Source of the DNA: an uncultured Acidobacteriia bacterium
Lineage (GTDB): Bacteria; Acidobacteriota; Terriglobia; Bryobacterales; Bryobacteraceae
NCBI GenBank assembly: GCA_903909435.1
Contig: CAIVVT010000122.1
Coordinates: forward strand, 1-64,000
Reading direction: 5' to 3'
Length of the DNA: 64,000 nt
Positions within the stretch are counted from its first letter, which is position 1; each line of letters opens with the position of its first letter. Shown in pieces: positions 34,633-43,076 of this stretch. The notes beneath the pieces are model-generated. The model did no database searches. It was not told where the DNA came from and saw only the letters and a program-made list of their open reading frames with translations. Both the position numbers and the translations under genes were made by a program.

Positions 34633-36051
34633 TCAAGTCGCCTTCTTCACGTTAGGCCGCGGGCCTCGCAAACGGCGGCGCACCGGTTCCAGGATTTCCT
34701 CGATCAGGAATGGCTTCATGATCAAGGGGAAGTTATTGAGCCGGCAGGTTTCTTCTTCCTTGGCACCCACATTCAAGCCGGTCATGATGAGAATCTCGAT
34801 GTTCGGCAGTTTCGACTTTAGCAGCAGCCCCAGGTCCAAGCCGGTCTGATCGGGCAACATATAGTCGAGCAGCGCCACGTCGACGGGCGTGTCCCGCGTC
34901 TTCTGCAACGCCTCAAAAGACGACTCGGCGGTGATGATCTCCCAGCCTGAGCCAGCCATGATCGTCGCCAGGAAATTGAGCAGGTCCCGGTTGTCATCCA
35001 CGATCAGCACGTGGGGGTTGGTGGAAGGCTCGGCCGGTGCCGCTCCCGCCGTGATGGCCATGCCGAGTTTCGCTCCGCTCCCATCCACCCCGACCGCGAC
35101 GCGACTGCCAGGCTGGATGCGGTTCTGGGCCACCAATGTGGCCAGCGGCTGGGTCAATTCCCTATAGACCGTCCGCTTCAATTCCCGCGCGCCGTACTCC
35201 TCGCTGGTACCCTGCTTAAGCAAAAAGGCGGCGGCTTCCGGTTGCACTGCAACATCGAAGCTGCGCGGCCCCAGTTTGGTCCTCACGTGCGACCGTAACT
35301 CCTCGATTTGTAGGTCCAGGATCTTCGCCAGCGAGTCGGCGCCCAGCGGCTGATAGGTGACTATCGAATCGATGCGGTTGATGAACTCCGGCGAAAACCG
35401 CTTCCGGACCGCACCCATGGCGATGCTCTCCAGTTTCCCCGCCAGTTCGGTCTCCGGTCCGCGCGCGCCCTTGTCGAAGCCAAAAGTGGGATGCATCTCG
35501 CGCTGCATCTCCCGCGCTCCCAGGTTGCTCGTCAGGAAGATGAGGCAGCGTTCGAAATCGACCGCGGTGTTGTCGCCCATCTGCAGCGTAGCTTTGTCCA
35601 GTACGCCCAGCAGAAGGCGTGTCAGCGATGGCGCGGCCTTCTCGATTTCGTCGAACAGCACCAGCGAGACGTCGCACTTGGGGGTGGTCGCGGCCCGCAA
35701 CGCCTCCTGGGACAAAACAGGCTTGGTCTCCCGGTGCCCGAGGTATCCGGGAGGCGCCCCAATCAGGCGCGCCACTTCATGATCCAGTTGGAACTCGCCG
35801 CAATCCACGCGTAAGTACTTCTTGCGGCTCCCGTGCAGCACTTCGGCGAGCGCTTCCACGGTATGGGTTTTGCCGGTACCCGTCGGGCCCAGCAGCAGGA
35901 ACACGCCGATCGGACGGCCCTCTGGCGCGAGGCCAGCCCGATACATCTCCAGGAAAGGCACGATATGACGAAACGCCGACGCCTGGCCAATCACCTTCGA
36001 ATTGAGGATTCTAACCAGTTCCGCGCCGCGCAACGGATCTTCGTCGCTCAT
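34633..36051 (-). CDS. AAA+ ATPase (ClpB/ClpA D2-like) fused to a response-regulator receiver
   Basis: A 472-residue fusion. Residues 15-330 match the second AAA+ ring domain of Clp ATPases: 'VIGQASAF', Walker A 'GPTGTGKT' (55-62), pore block 'GAPPGYLGHRE', Walker B '[10 protein letters not shown]' (Asp134, Glu135), 'TSNLGARE' (sensor 1) and 'YGARELKR' (sensor 2). Residues 346-465 are a full receiver: 'IVDDN' (Asp351-352), phospho-acceptor Asp395 in 'ALLDYMLPD', Thr423 and Lys445 in 'IMKPF'. There is no Clp N domain and no DNA-binding part. This suggests an unfoldase or remodeller controlled by phosphorylation. No kinase is adjacent. A TetR-like palindrome lies about 50 bases upstream. Confidence 0.86.
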   Translation of the reverse strand: MSDEDPLRGAELVRILNSKVIGQASAFRHIVPFLEMYRAGLAPEGRPIGVFLLLGPTGTGKTHTVEALAEVLHGSRKKYLRVDCGEFQLDHEVARLIGAPPGYLGHRETKPVLSQEALRAATTPKCDVSLVLFDEIEKAAPSLTRLLLGVLDKATLQMGDNTAVDFERCLIFLTSNLGAREMQREMHPTFGFDKGARGPETELAGKLESIAMGAVRKRFSPEFINRIDSIVTYQPLGADSLAKILDLQIEELRSHVRTKLGPRSFDVAVQPEAAAFLLKQGTSEEYGARELKRTVYRELTQPLATLVAQNRIQPGSRVAVGVDGSGAKLGMAITAGAAPAEPSTNPHVLIVDDNRDLLNFLATIMAGSGWEIITAESSFEALQKTRDTPVDVALLDYMLPDQTGLDLGLLLKSKLPNIEILIMTGLNVGAKEEETCRLNNFPLIMKPFLIEEILEPVRRRLRGPRPNVKKAT

Positions 36052-36099
36052 GAATCCCCCATTGTGGGCACAGAAGGCACCCGGTGAATCAGGTTGGCA

Positions 36100-36115
36100 T
36101 AGACCTACCGGTCTA
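36100..36115. promoter_or_regulatory. TAGACC-N4-GGTCTA palindrome, possible operator
   Basis: A perfect inverted repeat with 6-bp arms and a 4-base spacer, 49 bases upstream of the AAA-receiver gene and in the gap before the UxuA-like stop codon. Its form is like operators of TetR-type repressors. No such regulator gene is in the window. Confidence 0.4.
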
Positions 36116-36210
36116 AACTCTACTATCTTGTCTTATCATGCTTTCGCCTGATTGCGGCTGCAAGTATGGAGTGCTCCGTTTCACCCGGCCGGCCGTGACC
36201 TGAACCGGCG

Positions 36211-37350
36211 CTATGAGCCGGATTCGGCGTTCGCGCGGTCGAGCAACGCGCGCATGTAGGCAAAGCCGTACGCTGTCTGCGCGTAGCCCCCGCCCACCAT
36301 GGACGGACTGTGGTCGAGGATCGTGATGCCGTCGAACTTCACGTCGTGCAGCGCCTTCATGATCTTGTACATGTCGTAGTAGCCGTTATCCATAAAGGTC
36401 TCCACGAAGTGCGGCAGCGGGGCATCGACGTTGCGGAAGTGAATCTTCCAGATCCTGCTGGCGCCGAAGTACCGGATCATTTCCTCGGGGTCTTTTCCAG
36501 TCAGCTTGCGTCCGCCCTCCAGCCACGTACCGCAGCACAGGCACAGGCCCACATTCGGGCTATTGGCGATCTCGAGCGCGCGTTTGTAGCCTTCGAAGTT
36601 CGAGAAGATGCAGCGCGGCACACCCGCCAGGACGGGCACGGGCGGGTCGTCGGGGTGAATCCCGATCTTCACTCCCACTTGTTCGGCGACGGGCGCGACC
36701 TGCCGGATGAAGTAGGTGAAATTTTCCCAGATCTCGTCTTTTGAGTACTCACGTCCGTGCGAGAGCGGCTCGCGCCATTTCTGGTCACCCCATTGCCCGT
36801 ACTTGTCGGGGCTCGCCATATCGAATTCGCGTGCCGAGGCTCCGCGCACCGTCGTGCGCCCGCTGGACCAGATTCCATTGCCCATGTGGGCATAGGTGGT
36901 GTACGAAATGCCAGCTGCGCCCAAGTTGCGCAAATACTGTTTATACTCGTCGATCTTGGCGTCGCGCCCCGGCAGGTTCAGCGTCACCTCAGGCATATTG
37001 TGGACGCTCATGTTCCCGATGTTCCACACCGTGATGCCTGCGCTAGCATAGCGCTGCTTGATGCTCTTGAAACCGTCGGCGGTACGCAGATCGGGCGTGG
37101 AGCCGACGCTCACGTACTTGGCTCCCAACTGCTGCAGGAACAGCAACTCCTCTTCGGTTGGCTTCGCCGCGGCCTGCGCGCAGAGCTTGATGCCCGCTGG
37201 GGTGGTCGATGCATTCGCCCCCGCGGCAGCCCGCGTGGAGGCCAACAGCGCGGCTCCTCCAAAGACCCCGCCCAGTGCGAGTTTGCCGAATTCCCGGCGA
37301 CCGCTTCCGGCTACCTGCTTCGAATTCGAATTGACTGCTTTCGACTTCAT
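36211..37350 (-). CDS. Tat-exported mannonate dehydratase (UxuA)-like protein
   Basis: A 379-residue TIM-barrel protein of the xylose-isomerase-like/UxuA group. Residues 1-45 form a twin-arginine signal: 'SGRREFGKLALGG' followed by a hydrophobic stretch and Ala-rich cleavage region. Motifs near the active site, 'IGIHPDDPPVPVLAGVPR', 'FSNFEGYKRALEIA', 'GLCLCCGTWLEGG' and 'KIHFRNV', resemble D-mannonate dehydratase, which makes 2-keto-3-deoxygluconate in glucuronate breakdown. ATG 37350 is chosen because GGAG lies six bases upstream; an ATG at 37362 is also possible. Export of such an enzyme is odd, since the normal pathway is cytosolic. It is divergent from the SAM hydroxide adenosyltransferase gene. 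Confidence 0.75.
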   Translation of the reverse strand: MKSKAVNSNSKQVAGSGRREFGKLALGGVFGGAALLASTRAAAGANASTTPAGIKLCAQAAAKPTEEELLFLQQLGAKYVSVGSTPDLRTADGFKSIKQRYASAGITVWNIGNMSVHNMPEVTLNLPGRDAKIDEYKQYLRNLGAAGISYTTYAHMGNGIWSSGRTTVRGASAREFDMASPDKYGQWGDQKWREPLSHGREYSKDEIWENFTYFIRQVAPVAEQVGVKIGIHPDDPPVPVLAGVPRCIFSNFEGYKRALEIANSPNVGLCLCCGTWLEGGRKLTGKDPEEMIRYFGASRIWKIHFRNVDAPLPHFVETFMDNGYYDMYKIMKALHDVKFDGITILDHSPSMVGGGYAQTAYGFAYMRALLDRANAESGS

Positions 37351-37483
37351 GACGTTCTCCATGTCCCACTCCCGCGCTGGCTGTTGCCGCTGCTCCAAAC
37401 CGGCGTTATCGAGCCTACATCCAGACGGCCGTCGATGCAAAGCGCGACCCGGCCCCGGGCGACTATGCTGAGAGCAGATCGTC

Positions 37484-38275
37484 ATGCCCGGCAAGCCTGG
37501 ACCGCCCATCATTACGCTGCTCACTGACTTCGGGGGGAAGGACCACTTCGCCGGGGTGATGAAGGGCGTCATCGCTTCCATCGCGCCCGCCGCGCGCGTC
37601 ATCGACATCACGCACGAGGTGGAACCTTACGCCATTGCAGGGGCGCGCTTCCTGCTCTCGCAGAGCTGGCCCTATTTTCCGAAGAAGACCATTCATGTCG
37701 CCATCGTCGATCCGGGCGTGGGCAGTTCACGCCGCCCAATTTTGGTGCAGGCCCACGGGCAACTGTTCGTTGGCCCGGATAACGGACTGTTCAGCGACCT
37801 GCTGGGAACACCGCGCGCGAAAGCTCGTCTGATCTCCAATCGTAAGCTGATGCTGGCGGAAGTCAGCGGCACGTTCCACGGCCGCGACGTATTCGCGCCG
37901 GTTGCGGCCTGGCTGGCCCTCGGAGTGGCCGCGTCGCACGTCGGCCCCCCGATCCAGGACGCGATAGCGACTCCCGGCCAGTGGGTCCGTTCGTCCGCCG
38001 GCCGTTGGATTGGCGAGGTCGTGCATGTCGATCGCTTCGGGAACCTGATCACGAATATCCCCGTGGAATTCGCCCTGGAATGTGGCGGCTTCATTGTGGG
38101 GATCGCTTCCCGCGAATTCCGCGGAATGGCCGCAAGCTACTCCGCGCTGGCGCCGCACACGCCGGCGGTCGTGGCCGGGTCGAGCGGATTTCTTGAGATC
38201 GCCGTCAACCAGGATTCGGCTGCGCGGCTGCTGGACCTGGGCGTCGGCGCCCGGGTTGAGCTGAGCAAGGAGTGA
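37484..38275 (+). CDS. SAM hydroxide adenosyltransferase (DUF62)
   Basis: A 263-residue enzyme of the SAM hydrolase/fluorinase family, which splits S-adenosylmethionine into adenosine and methionine using water. Diagnostic residues for the hydroxide type are present: Asp and Arg seven residues apart in 'VDPGVGSSR' and His in 'TFHGRDVFAP', the Asp-Arg-His trio. Other family blocks are 'LLTDFGGKDHFAGVMKG', 'FVGPDNGLFS' and 'VVHVDRFGNLITNIP'. No halogenase-specific insertion is visible. It stands alone between the UxuA-like gene (divergent) and the kinase gene; the physiological role of the family is still debated. Confidence 0.9.
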   Translation: MPGKPGPPIITLLTDFGGKDHFAGVMKGVIASIAPAARVIDITHEVEPYAIAGARFLLSQSWPYFPKKTIHVAIVDPGVGSSRRPILVQAHGQLFVGPDNGLFSDLLGTPRAKARLISNRKLMLAEVSGTFHGRDVFAPVAAWLALGVAASHVGPPIQDAIATPGQWVRSSAGRWIGEVVHVDRFGNLITNIPVEFALECGGFIVGIASREFRGMAASYSALAPHTPAVVAGSSGFLEIAVNQDSAARLLDLGVGARVELSKE

Positions 38276-38365
38276 GCGGGGTGGGGCGGCGCCGTGGTGG
38301 GGCAGCTCTCCAGGGCCGCCCCCCACGGAGAGCCGCCTCATCACGCACCGGGGTACGCTGAAGGT

Positions 38366-39259
38366 ATGGTGATTGCTGGCCGGAAAAAGTCGATCGCGTT
38401 CTTCATCGCGCTCGGCGCCGGCCTGATCCTGGTCATCCTGACGCTTTACATCGGCTGGGTGCTGCTCGACTGGCGCAAAGGGATCCTGCTTTTCCTGGGA
38501 ATCCTGATGGTCATGTTCATCGTGGCCGGAGTCGTGCTCAATACCATCTTCCTGGTCCGCGAAATCCGCCGAAACGCGCAACACGACGCCTTCATCAACG
38601 CCGTCACGCACGAACTCAAGACGCCCGTCGCCTCCATCCGGCTGTACCTCCAGACGCTGCAGACGCATGTCGTCGATGAGGCCAAACGCAACGAGTTTTA
38701 CGCCATCATGCTGCAGGACAGCGACCGCCTGTTGAACACCATCGAACAGGTGCTGCGGACCGGCCGCATGGGGCTCTCCGGCGCGAAACCGAACCGGACG
38801 CGCCTCGACCTGAATGCGCTGATCGAGGAGTGCTTGCTCAGTTCCGCACAATTGCACCAGTTGCCGGCGGACGCTCTGCACTTCACGCCAGGTCCGGCGT
38901 ACACCATTTTCGGCGACCGCGAGGAAATCGGTGCGGCCATCTCGAATCTGATCGACAACGCCGTGAAATACTCGGGCAAGACGCCCAGGATTTCGGTCCA
39001 TACGCAACTAGCCGACGAACGCAACGTATGCGTGCGTGTGCGCGACCAGGGGCCAGGCATCGAGAAAACGGAATTGACCCGCATCTTCGGACGCTTCTAC
39101 CGCGTGCCCGGTCAACTGGCCTCGCGCGTAAAGGGCACCGGTCTCGGGCTGTTCATCGTCCGGTCGGTGGCCAAGCGGCATGGCGGCCGCGCGTGGGCGG
39201 AGAGTGAAGGAGCGGGGCGCGGAAGCACGTTTGTGCTGCAGCTCCCCATTGCGAAATGA
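38366..39259 (+). CDS. Membrane sensor histidine kinase
   Basis: A 297-residue kinase with two membrane helices near the N terminus (about 10-32 and 38-62) and almost no periplasmic part, so it may sense a membrane or internal signal. There is no PAS domain. The dimerisation domain carries 'INAVTHELKTPVASIRLYL' (H box), followed by 'LIDNAVKYSG' (N box), 'VRDQGPGIEKTEL' (G1), 'IFGRFYRV' (F box) and 'GTGLGLFIVRSVAKRHGG' (G2). ATG 38366 has GAAGG upstream and gives a normal N terminus; upstream in-frame codons are not convincing. Its stop overlaps the regulator start (ATGA), so the pair is translationally coupled. Confidence 0.9.
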   Translation: MVIAGRKKSIAFFIALGAGLILVILTLYIGWVLLDWRKGILLFLGILMVMFIVAGVVLNTIFLVREIRRNAQHDAFINAVTHELKTPVASIRLYLQTLQTHVVDEAKRNEFYAIMLQDSDRLLNTIEQVLRTGRMGLSGAKPNRTRLDLNALIEECLLSSAQLHQLPADALHFTPGPAYTIFGDREEIGAAISNLIDNAVKYSGKTPRISVHTQLADERNVCVRVRDQGPGIEKTELTRIFGRFYRVPGQLASRVKGTGLGLFIVRSVAKRHGGRAWAESEGAGRGSTFVLQLPIAK

Positions 39260-39981
39260 GCCGGGTTCTGGTTGTAGAGGACGAACACCACCTGGCCGAA
39301 GGGTTGCGCTTCAACCTGGAGGCCGAGGGGTATCAGGTCGAAGTCGCCGAGACTGGCGAAGGCGCGCTCGCTATGCTGTCGGCCGATGCCCCGGGATTCG
39401 ACGTCGTGGTGCTGGATGTTATGCTGCCCGGTATCGACGGGTTCAGCGTGATCGCCCAAATGCGGCAGGGCGGGCAGTTCACGCCGACTCTTATGCTCAC
39501 CGCGCGCAGTCATCCAGACGACGTCCTGCGTGGATTTGAAGCAGGCGCCGACGACTATCTCACAAAACCCTTCGAACTACCAATCTTAATCGCGCGCATC
39601 CGCAGTTTGCTCCGCCGCACCGATTGGCTGCGGGCCCAGACGAAGGCCGCTAAGCCGGCTACCCAGGCGGCGGACCGCTTCGAGTTCGGCGAGAAATCGG
39701 TCGAGTTCGATCTCCTGGAACTGCGCGTGCGGGGCGCTGCGTTCCCGCTCACTTTGATGGAGGCCAACCTGCTCCGGTACCTGATCCAGCACGAGGGCAA
39801 GCCGGTTTCCCGGAAGGCCATGCTGGAAGACGTTTGGGGGCTGCACGAGGACACCGACACGCGCGCCATCGACAACTTCATCGTGCGGCTGCGCCGTTAC
39901 ATCGAAGACAACCCGACCAAGCCCTGCCACCTGCTAACCGTGCGCGGAGTTGGCTACAAGTTCGTGGCAGCGCCCAATTGA
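39256..39981 (+). CDS. OmpR/PhoB-family response regulator
   Basis: A 241-residue regulator. Receiver domain (about 1-118) with 'VVEDEHHL', phospho-acceptor Asp in 'VVVLDVMLPGIDG', Thr in 'LMLTAR' and Lys in 'YLTKPF'. Linker, then a winged-helix trans_reg_C domain (about 140-240) with 'FPLTLMEANLLRYLI', 'RKAMLEDVWG' and 'DNFIVRLRRYIEDNP', ending 'VRGVGYKF'. It is coupled to the upstream kinase by a 4-base overlap and to the next gene by overlap at its stop. The targets are unknown. Confidence 0.94.
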   Translation: MSRVLVVEDEHHLAEGLRFNLEAEGYQVEVAETGEGALAMLSADAPGFDVVVLDVMLPGIDGFSVIAQMRQGGQFTPTLMLTARSHPDDVLRGFEAGADDYLTKPFELPILIARIRSLLRRTDWLRAQTKAAKPATQAADRFEFGEKSVEFDLLELRVRGAAFPLTLMEANLLRYLIQHEGKPVSRKAMLEDVWGLHEDTDTRAIDNFIVRLRRYIEDNPTKPCHLLTVRGVGYKFVAAPN

Positions 39982-39986
39982 CGCCC

Positions 39987-41162
39987 GTGTACGATGTCAT
40001 CATCCTCGGTGCCGGTGCTGCCGGACTGTTCTGCGCCGGTCTGGCCGGACAGCGCGGCCGGCGCGCGCTGGTGTTGGAGTCGGCCGCACAACCGGGCAAG
40101 AAGCTTCTGATCTCGGGGGGAGGCCGCTGCAACTTCACCAACCGCAGCGTGTCAGCGGCGGATTTCCTCTCAGCCAATCCACATTTCGCGAAATCGGCGT
40201 TGGCTCGGTTTACGCCTCGCGACTTCATCGCACTGGTGGAAAAGTACCGTATCCCCTATCACGAGAAGACGCTCGGGCAATTGTTCTGCGACGGTCAGGC
40301 CAAGGCGATTTTGAACGTGCTGGAAGAGGAGTGCAAGGCCGGAAAGGTGGACCTTCAGTTCGGGTGCAGCATAGAGCAGGTGACCAAAGACACCTGTTTT
40401 CGCGTCAGGACAGGCCAGGCGACCTACGAATCGGCAGCTCTGGTGGTCGCCACGGGCGGCCTATCGATCCCCAAAATGGGTGCTACGGGCCTGGGGTATC
40501 GCCTTGCCGGGGAGTTCGGGCTGAGGGTCGAACCGCCGTACCCAGCCCTGGTCCCGCTCACTTTTGACGAGCAGGATCGCCGCCGCTGGTGCGACCTGGC
40601 GGGCGTCTCCGCCGAGGTCGTCGCGACGTTCGGGAAACGCTCCTTCCGTGAGCAGGCACTGGTGACCCACCGTGGACTGAGCGGCCCGGCAATCCTGCAA
40701 CTGTCTTCGTATTGGGCGCGCCCCGTCACCGGTAAAGCGGCATTGCGGGAGATTCGTCTCGACCTGCTGCCGGATCTCGACTTCTCGCAGTTGGTGGAGC
40801 AGCGCCGGGCGGCGGGCGATCGCTCCGCGGTGAAGACCATCCTGGCGGAGCGGGTGATGCGGCGTCTGGCCGAGCGCTGGCTGGAAGTGGAGGGGTTCAC
40901 CCAATCGAACCCGTCCCTGCGCCGACTGGAGCAGCGCTTGCACGGCTGGGCGTTGACCCCGACGGGAACCGAAGGCTTCGACAAAGCCGAAGTGACCGGC
41001 GGAGGCGTCTCGACGGCGGAACTCGATTCGCGCACAATGGAAGCGCGCAACGTACCTGGCTTATTCTTCGTCGGAGAAGTAGTAGACGTCACAGGCCACC
41101 TGGGCGGCTACAATTTCCAATGGGCGTGGTCGTCGGCCTACGCGGCGGCGATGGCTTTGTGA
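39987..41162 (+). CDS. FAD-dependent oxidoreductase, BaiN/HI0933/YhiN type
   Basis: A 391-residue flavoprotein. The Rossmann motif is 'VIILGAGAAGLFCAGLAGQ', followed by 'PGKKLLISGGGRCNFTNR', which is the family signature, and the C-terminal 'GLFFVGEVVDVTGHLGGYNFQWAWSSAYAAA'-type block (shown shortened: residues near 360-385, with 'DVTGHLGGYN'). Members reduce unknown substrates; the gut relative BaiN reduces bile-acid intermediates. I chose GTG 39987, giving the normal 'MYDVIILGAG'; a TTG at 39978 overlapping the regulator stop is an alternative. It is the third gene of the kinase-regulator-flavoprotein set, which is an unusual grouping. Confidence 0.88.
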   Translation: MYDVIILGAGAAGLFCAGLAGQRGRRALVLESAAQPGKKLLISGGGRCNFTNRSVSAADFLSANPHFAKSALARFTPRDFIALVEKYRIPYHEKTLGQLFCDGQAKAILNVLEEECKAGKVDLQFGCSIEQVTKDTCFRVRTGQATYESAALVVATGGLSIPKMGATGLGYRLAGEFGLRVEPPYPALVPLTFDEQDRRRWCDLAGVSAEVVATFGKRSFREQALVTHRGLSGPAILQLSSYWARPVTGKAALREIRLDLLPDLDFSQLVEQRRAAGDRSAVKTILAERVMRRLAERWLEVEGFTQSNPSLRRLEQRLHGWALTPTGTEGFDKAEVTGGGVSTAELDSRTMEARNVPGLFFVGEVVDVTGHLGGYNFQWAWSSAYAAAMAL

Positions 41163-41205
41163 AATGCGCGTGCAGGTATATGCAGGCCCCCAAGGAGTGC
41201 TGACT

Positions 41206-41976
41206 ATGCGAAAGTGCTGGATTCTGGTGGCTGCGGTGCTGGTGCTCGTGCCGCTAGCCAGCGCTGGCAAGAAAGACAAGGTCGAGAAGGCAGGCCCGAC
41301 GGAACGGCTGGTGGCAGTAGGCGACGCCTCCGATGAAAAGGTGGGCATCTCGGCCAAGGCCTTTCTGGATCGTGACTCCATGAAGCAAGTAGTCGGCCTG
41401 GACCCGGGTCCCGGCTACATTGTGGTGGAGGTCACCGTAACACAAAAAGGCGACGAGAAAGTCACCCTCGACCTCGACGATTTCCTGCTGCGCAGTGACA
41501 AGGACGGGCAACACTCCCGCCCGCTGAGCCCTTCCCAGGTGGCGGGTAACTCCGTGATGGTCGTCAAGTCGGTCGGCGGCTCGCAGGGGCGCGGGATGGG
41601 CCAGGAGAACCGCGGGCCGTACGGCTACCCTGGAGGCGGCTACCCCGGTGGGGGCTATCCCGGCGGCGGGTATCCAGGCGGTGGATACCCCGGTGGGTAT
41701 CCCAATTCAGGCGCCCCGACGGCCGGATCGGCTACGGCCGACACGTCCGGCGCTTCGGCGAGCATAGAAGAAAAGGGCAAAGGCAAGCCCAACCCGCTGC
41801 TCGACGCTCTGAAAGCCAAGGTGCTAAAGGACGGCGAGTTCGAACATTCGGCCACGGGGCTGCTGTATTTCCAGATTGACGGCAAAGTGAAACCGAAGCA
41901 ACTGGAACTGGTGTACCGCAAAGCGCCGCCCCGGATCAGCCTGCGATTCATCGATCCCAACGCGAAAAAGAAGTGA
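41206..41976 (+). CDS. Exported protein with GGYPG tandem repeats
   Basis: A 256-residue protein with a signal peptide (1-21, 'RKCWILVAAVLVLVPLASA'). A beta-rich N-terminal domain (about 35-130) with 'GYIVVEVTVTQKGDEKVTLDL' may be a copper-resistance-like or DUF4352-like Ig fold; that is only an impression. About five GGYPG units then form a Gly/Tyr/Pro-rich linker (about 140-168), and a C-terminal domain follows. ATG 41206 has AAGGAG upstream; the in-frame codon at 41164 has none. The stop overlaps the next start (GTGA), so it is coupled to the PLP-enzyme gene. Function unknown. Confidence 0.78.
   Translation: MRKCWILVAAVLVLVPLASAGKKDKVEKAGPTERLVAVGDASDEKVGISAKAFLDRDSMKQVVGLDPGPGYIVVEVTVTQKGDEKVTLDLDDFLLRSDKDGQHSRPLSPSQVAGNSVMVVKSVGGSQGRGMGQENRGPYGYPGGGYPGGGYPGGGYPGGGYPGGYPNSGAPTAGSATADTSGASASIEEKGKGKPNPLLDALKAKVLKDGEFEHSATGLLYFQIDGKVKPKQLELVYRKAPPRISLRFIDPNAKKK
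41622..41703 (+). repeat. 15-bp tandem repeats coding for GGYPG
   Basis: About five copies of a 15-base unit (GGxGGxTAxCCxGGx) inside the exported protein gene. Codon third positions vary between copies, so selection acts on the protein repeat. Confidence 0.85.
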
Positions 41977-43067
41977 CACATCTCAATAGCCTCGACACAC
42001 CCGCTCTCGTCATCGACGTCGATGCGATGGAGCGCAATCTGCAGCGCGCGGCGCGCTACGCGCACGAGCACGGTCTGCGGTTGCGTCCGCACACTAAGAC
42101 CCACAAAATTCCGGCGCTAGGCCGGCGCCAGATCGAACTCGGCGCAGCGGGTTTATCCGTAGCCAAGACAACCGAAGCGGAAGTGATGCTGGCATCCGGC
42201 ACACCCGATCTGCTGATCGCCTACCCGGTCCTGGGCGAGGCCAAACTCGCACGCCTGGTCCGGCTCGCGAGCCAGGCTCCGGTGACCGTCGCGCTGGACG
42301 ATGCCGGCGTGGCCGAGGCCATCAGCGCTGCCGCCACGGCGGCAGGCGTCGAAATCGGGATTCTGGCTGAGGTGGACCTTGGACTGCACCGTATGGGCGT
42401 GGGGCCAGGGCCGCAACTGCTGGCCTTGATCGAGGCGGTGCGCGCCCTGCCGGGCCTCCGTTGGCGCGGCGTGACGTTTTATCCGGGCCATATCAAGGAC
42501 CACGCCGTCGAAAGTCAACCGGCGCTGGAGCGACTGCGCGGGCAGGTTCCCGAGATGGTCGCCGCACTCGCCCGGGCGGGTGCCGAGCCCGAAATCGTCA
42601 GCGGCGGGTCCACGCCCTTGCTGTGGGACTCGCACACCATTCCGGGCGTGAACGAGATCCGGCCCGGTACCTACATCTTCAACGACCGCAATACTCTGTT
42701 GGGCGGCGCCTGCGGGCGGGCGGATTGCGCGGCGACCATGCTGTGTACCGTAGTCTCGGTGCAGGGCGGCCGCATGATGATCGACGGCGGGTCGAAGACG
42801 TTTTCCTCAGACCGTTCGAGCGCCACTGAGGATGCCCTCTACGGCGAGATCGAGGGCGACACCGGCGCCCGTTTCCACAAGATGAACGAAGAGCACGGCT
42901 ACGTGGACCTGTCGCAGGCCGCGCGGACGTACCGGACGGGCGACCGCGTCAGAGTGCTGATGAATCACGTCTGCACCGCCGTAAACCTGCATGAGCGGGT
43001 TTGGGCCGTACGCGGCGACGAAGTGCTCGAAGCCTGGACCGTCGCAGGACGCGGCAAATTGCAGTAA
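41973..43067 (+). CDS. D-threonine-aldolase-type (DSD1-like) PLP enzyme
   Basis: A 364-residue fold-type III PLP enzyme, related to alanine racemase N domain plus a zinc-binding C domain. The PLP lysine is in 'RLRPHTKTHKIP'. 'EVDLGLHRMGV' and 'VSGGSTP' bind phosphate. The C-terminal metal motif is 'NHVCTAVNLHERV' (His-x-Cys), as in D-serine dehydratase and D-threonine aldolase. It could deaminate D-serine or cleave D-threonine to glycine and acetaldehyde, or act on another D-beta-hydroxy amino acid. GTG 41973 overlaps the preceding stop by four bases. The VWFA gene follows after nine bases with GGAG as ribosome site. Confidence 0.86.
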   Translation: MTHLNSLDTPALVIDVDAMERNLQRAARYAHEHGLRLRPHTKTHKIPALGRRQIELGAAGLSVAKTTEAEVMLASGTPDLLIAYPVLGEAKLARLVRLASQAPVTVALDDAGVAEAISAAATAAGVEIGILAEVDLGLHRMGVGPGPQLLALIEAVRALPGLRWRGVTFYPGHIKDHAVESQPALERLRGQVPEMVAALARAGAEPEIVSGGSTPLLWDSHTIPGVNEIRPGTYIFNDRNTLLGGACGRADCAATMLCTVVSVQGGRMMIDGGSKTFSSDRSSATEDALYGEIEGDTGARFHKMNEEHGYVDLSQAARTYRTGDRVRVLMNHVCTAVNLHERVWAVRGDEVLEAWTVAGRGKLQ

Positions 43068-43076
43068 CGGAGCACG

